From: Fragum whitleyi
Taxonomy: Eukaryota; Mollusca; Bivalvia; Cardiida; Cardiidae
DNA: 64,000 nucleotides
Direction of reading: 5' to 3'
NCBI GenBank assembly: GCA_948146395.1
Contig: OX411552.1
Location: forward strand, 49,776,258-49,840,257
Shown in pieces: positions 60,415 through 64,000 of the stretch. Every line of letters begins with the position of its first letter. Position 1 is the stretch's first letter. Made by a program: the position numbers and the translations under genes. Below the pieces are notes generated by a model that worked only from the letters and a program-made list of their open reading frames with translations, was not told the DNA's origin and ran no database searches.

Positions 60415-60665
60415 CCTTAGCGCAGTTTGTAACGCACCTCTCTCGTTCGAGAGGTCCCGGGTTCGATACACGGCCGCGGCAAATACCCTTTCAGACAAAA
60501 ATGTCGTCCATCAATGGCTTGATATCCCGAACCTATGTAATGGAGCAGCTGGAGGCTGGGTAAGGGTGTTGTGGTATTACTGGTATAAGAAACAATAGGA
60601 ATCTATGGTTAGGTGCTCCAGCCGCTGAATATGACCACTTCAGTCGAAAACGGCGTAAACTCTAA
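60415..60665 (+). mobile_element. tRNA-derived SINE, near full length
   Basis: Head TTAGCGCAGTTTGTAACGCACC and CCCGGGTTCGATACACGG (A and B boxes), then the body shared with 51460: CCATCAATGGCTTGATA, GGAGCAGCTGGAGGCTGGG, GGTGCTCCAGCCGCTG, CGGCGTAAACTC. Confidence 0.8.
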
Positions 60666-61839
60666 TAAACCGATCAAAATCAACGCAATGGCAAAGAAAT
60701 CTGTGCTAAAAATAGACTCGGATTAAACCATGTCATCTATAGAAGCAGACGATTCCAACAGACGACAAATGAAGAAAGAACTCGAGACGAAAGAAAACGG
60801 AGAGGAAGGAGGGTAAGGAATTGTTGTTGTTGCTCTTTTATGAAATATAAGAAGTTGTTTCCCCTTCTTCACAATGGATCCCCTCCGCAGGGATAGACAT
60901 TGATCACATTTACAGTTTTTAGAACATCGAATTAGAACAGCACAAAGATAATTTCAATTCCTTTACTCAACCGAAAAGCTTGTTAAAAACGCTGAAAATA
61001 CTAATTGGTTAGTACTAAAAACGAAAATCGCATCAAATGATGTGTTAGCCTCTTCCTTTTTTGTCGCAAAAGTGAAAGAGAAAAAAAAAAGGAGATTGTA
61101 GCTGAAAATACCGTTTCTGCGTTGTTTGTCTTGAACAAATAGCTCAGTGGTTAACTCGAAAATGTAAGTGTGCAGCCTCTGTAAGCGTGGGGTTGGACCA
61201 CGTGATAACCATAACGTACTTGATTGGTTGTCAGCCCTACAACTGGTAAATGACCGTTCGAGAAAAAAAAAAAAACAAAAAAAAAACCCAAAAAAACAGA
61301 GCAGTAATATTGTAACTGCTACAAATTTATTATACAGTTAGCCTATTGTACGTTTCAACTCCTTTCCTCAGCCGAAAATCATGTAAGAAACACTGAAAAT
61401 ACTAACTGGTAATTACTAAAAGCGAAAATTACTTCAAATTTTGTATTAGCCTCTTCTTTATTTGTCGCAAAAGTAAATAAGATATAAAAAAGTTTGTAGA
61501 TTGTGACTGAAAAGGCCGTTTCTTCGGTGTTTGAAAACACATAGTTTGGCTCGAACACATTGCTCAGCGGATAAGGGTAAAAATGTAATGTGTCCAACTG
61601 GTGTGATTTCTGGAAAACGGTTTATATAAATCGGTAACCCGATTTAAAAATTAATGATGTAACTAAAAGATGAGATCCAGGCATTCGGAGAATTTCCACC
61701 AAAGATTTTTTTCTTAACCTTTGATAACGATTTTATTTCAATTGATAAGCGGCACTTCAAGCTTTTTTTGCATTGCCAAAAACCTGTGAAGAGTCTTCCA
61801 TCCACAACATTGTTTTTTTTTCTATGCAGCAGCATATTT
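60666..61839. other. Non-coding stretch with duplicated sequence
   Basis: Two related segments about 430 bp apart (60950-61160 and 61355-61570: CCTTTCCTCAGCCGAAAA, GAAAATACTAAYTGGTWA, TTAGCCTCTTC, GTTTGTCGCAAAAGT) form a diverged tandem duplication. Poly-A-like tract at 61266-61300. Confidence 0.6.
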
Positions 61840-62139
61840 GTGTGTATTTCCGTTTATTTATCGTCGCTACCGTAGCACATGCCCATATGAGCGACACCCC
61901 GAGAAGACGGTTAGTTACGGGGGATAGTGCAAGGATACACGATGAAACTACTGCCGAGATCCGCCATGGTTCTTTAACGTGCACGACGTAAAACACCGTC
62001 TCACGGGCCCTCGGTTTAACGTTTCATCCGAAAGACAATTAGTTTTTGTTAGTGTGCCACCACGGGAATTGAACCCACGCGGTTGAACTTCATTGGTTTT
62101 GAAGACCGGTGCTCTACCACCTGAGCTAATCGGGCTGAC
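61840..62139 (-). mobile_element. 300-bp tRNA-derived SINE with perfect 15-bp target duplication
   Basis: On -: head CCGATTAGCTCAGGTGGTAG and GTGGGTTCAATTCCCG, body with GAGACGGTGTTTTACGTCG and GCACGTTAAAGAACC. TGCAGCAGCATATTT flanks it at 61825-61839 and 62140-62154. Confidence 0.92.
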
Positions 62140-62159
62140 TGCAGCAGCATATTTAAGAT

Positions 62160-62810
62160 TTCTAACTACATATAAAGTGATATATTTCACACTTACACAA
62201 TTAAGACCAATGACATCGCTTATTTTACATCACGTGAGAGTGAAATATCTAGATCCTTATTGTACAACCAGAACGAGGCTACTGTGCAATACGGATTTTT
62301 TTTCCAAAACGAGGAAACCTTTATTGTAATACCAGCCCGATTAACTCAAACTCTCTGTTCGGGGGTATTGAAATAAGTCTGATATTGAAAAGATTCTTGA
62401 TTTCTTCATTTGTTACATTGTTTAGCAAGTAAAAGAAGAATGCAAGTGACATACATAAACACAAAAATGTTCTTGCTTCTTGATTTTATAATATCGTTTG
62501 TACACATGAAAATGTACATTTCAAGCGACGGCAGGCAGTCAGTCTGCTTTATGTCAATTACATACATGCATTATAATCATTAAGCACAAACTGACTTGAT
62601 ACTTGAAATTAACATTTTACGGAGATTTCTATTTTCAGAACATTTTTTTGTTTCAATTTCATCATGTTCATACTGACTTGCGTTTAACGCCCTTTTCCGG
62701 ATCATTTTGGATCTATTCCCTTTGTCTTTTTAAAATGTCGCAAAGCGTTATTTGAGAACTTTCATAGTATGGTGTGAAATAACATGATCGAGCATAATAC
62801 TGAATTCATT
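62160..62810. other. Non-coding stretch, nothing recognised
   Basis: No gene or familiar repeat. Confidence 0.45.
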
Positions 62811-62816
62811 GGATTC

Positions 62817-62968
62817 GTACCCTACAGAACCAGTCTATATTTAGACTCGGCTGTCGCCTAGACTGGTCCCACTGTCGACTATCATAAAAGCCGGCTTCAT
62901 ATGAGTCGACAGTAGGACCAGTCATGGCTGTCGCCTCGTCAAATATAGACTGGCTCTGCAGGGTACTC
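62817..62968. mobile_element. Foldback GTACCCTACAGAACCAGTC
   Basis: Arms of about 65 bp (GTACCCTGCAGAGCCAGTC, GGCTGTCGCC, TGGTCC..CTGTCGAC) with a loop ATCATAAAAGCCGGCTTCATAT. Confidence 0.85.
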
Positions 62969-62969
62969 A

Positions 62970-63770
62970 TCCAATATAATTCAGTATGGTACTCGATAAT
63001 GTCAATTAACCTCTTAATATTGACTACCATCGTAAGGATATCATACATGTAATGGATATCTTTCTTTAACTGCTTACTCGCGGTAAGCTTATAATGCGTT
63101 GGGGTATGATAAGCGCAGATGGACATTTAGGCTCTTATGTTGTCCTTGGGTTTACGTTACTTGCTTACATTTCTCGGTCAAAATATTTCTGAAATAAATC
63201 AACAAGCACGACATAATCATCTTTTCAATTTATTTAGAAAAATATCCTACATGAGTATTCAAACAATGTTACAGATTCAGAATATCAATACAAACGTGGT
63301 TGATGTGTATTTACATTTTCAGATATGAAAAGGTGAGCACAAATTGTCAAAGACAAAATTTGAAAGAGAATATTTTTCTTGAAGAACAAATGAAAACAGC
63401 GATAAAATTTACATTTTTAGAAATTAGCACGTGAGCAAACTTGTACATTTAAAATATCACATTGCACATATATATAGTTTTTCATAAAAATACTTTATAA
63501 AATATCATTTAAAACAATGGAATGGAGTCGCTGACTTTGTCTATGATTTTTTATCCCTCCTTCTACTATTACTCGTAACGGCTAGGTCAGAAAACTCACA
63601 GCAATAAACCGTTTCGTGATTCACAGTGGTCCGTTCAAACTATGTTATACACGTAACTTGTCATAACTACTTGTTGTTCCCCGAATATCAGTCCCTGAGC
63701 GCACGGAACAGCAGCAACAGCAGCGTTCATTCGAGCTTGAAAGTCTTCATTTGAAAAGTTCTATAAATAG
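62970..63770. other. Non-coding stretch left of RNMT copy 3
   Basis: No gene or familiar repeat seen. Confidence 0.45.
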
Positions 63771-63772
63771 GT

Positions 63773-63952
63773 TTCAAGACTCTCTTTCAATCAGATCTGT
63801 TTGAATTAATCTTAGGGGAATGGACTCGCCCAAATCGTTATTTTCGTGTGTTGAACTCTCCCAGCTGGTTCTCACTAAATCTCCCTCCCATACTTCCCCT
63901 GTGACTGGATCCCGGACTTTTTGTAACATAACACACAATACACCGCTGAAAC
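63773..63952 (-). pseudogene. RNMT: RNMT copy 3, terminal exon with frameshift (gene runs off the right edge)
   Basis: On the - strand an acceptor (TTTGTTTCAG) is followed by VYCV, then a one-base deletion relative to copy 2 (TGTTTATG becomes TGTTATG). Past the deletion, in a shifted frame, the sequence continues QKVRDPVTGEVWEGDL and ends ESIPLRLIQTDLIERES plus stop, clearly the same tail as copy 2. Read from the acceptor in the copy 2 phase, the frame is lost after four residues and stops about 20 codons later. The other exons would lie beyond 64000 and cannot be seen, so this may be a pseudogene, a young mutation or an assembly error. Confidence 0.75.
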
Positions 63953-64000
63953 AAAGGAGAAACACTTTAAACTTTATTCAAGACGCAAATAAAACATGCC

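Noticed and set aside
59844..60420. Frames of 74 and 100 codons on +
   Set aside because: No domain character; they overlap a SINE head and a perfect hairpin.

Overview
The window looks like nuclear DNA of a mollusc, most probably a bivalve. It is AT-rich and intron-containing. It is crowded with tRNA-derived SINEs, foldback MITEs and Helitron-type elements with internal tandem repeats, which from general knowledge are typical of bivalve genomes. The species cannot be named from the sequence.

The only well-supported host genes are copies of the mRNA cap guanine-N7 methyltransferase gene (RNMT). Copy 1 lies on the + strand, with nine coding exons between 15066 and 33759 that splice into a 416-residue open frame. 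Copy 2 lies on the - strand, with nine coding exons between 48051 and 42560 and a 430-residue frame. The two are tail to tail about 8.8 kb apart and share intron positions and phases. A third copy enters from the right edge: only its last coding exon (about 63773-63952, - strand) is visible, and it carries a one-base deletion. Copies 2 and 3 share a C-terminal tail unlike that of copy 1. Copy 2 has changes in the SAM-binding loop and the cap pocket.

Region by region. 1-2500: two LINE remnants meeting head to head. 2500-12110: a pair of inverted terminal sequences 9.6 kb apart enclosing Helitron-like elements, a GTCGGAC element with a SINE in it, a SINE split by a MITE, and a ~360-bp tandem array. 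12200-14600: tRNA-like SINE heads and a cluster of nested hAT-type MITEs. 15000-34300: copy 1, its introns filled with Helitron-like elements, an hAT-type element with 8-bp target duplications, and several nested insertions. 34400-42500: a possible unrecognised membrane-protein terminal exon, a nested Helitron-like element, a decayed BEL/Pao gag region split by foldbacks, and a SINE. 42500-50500: copy 2, with four copies of an AT-rich palindromic MITE and a 1.67-kb TIR element upstream. 50500-64000: SINEs with intact 15-bp target duplications, LINE remnants, foldbacks and the copy 3 exon.

The most interesting non-genic signal is a set of four repeat families with different bodies. All begin with TTTTAGCTC or end with CTAG/CTTG followed by TT, and a terminal hairpin just before the 3' end keeps its pairing while its sequence changes between copies. 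Two datable nested insertions show entry into T-rich sites. This fits Helitron/Helentron-type mobilisation by shared machinery.
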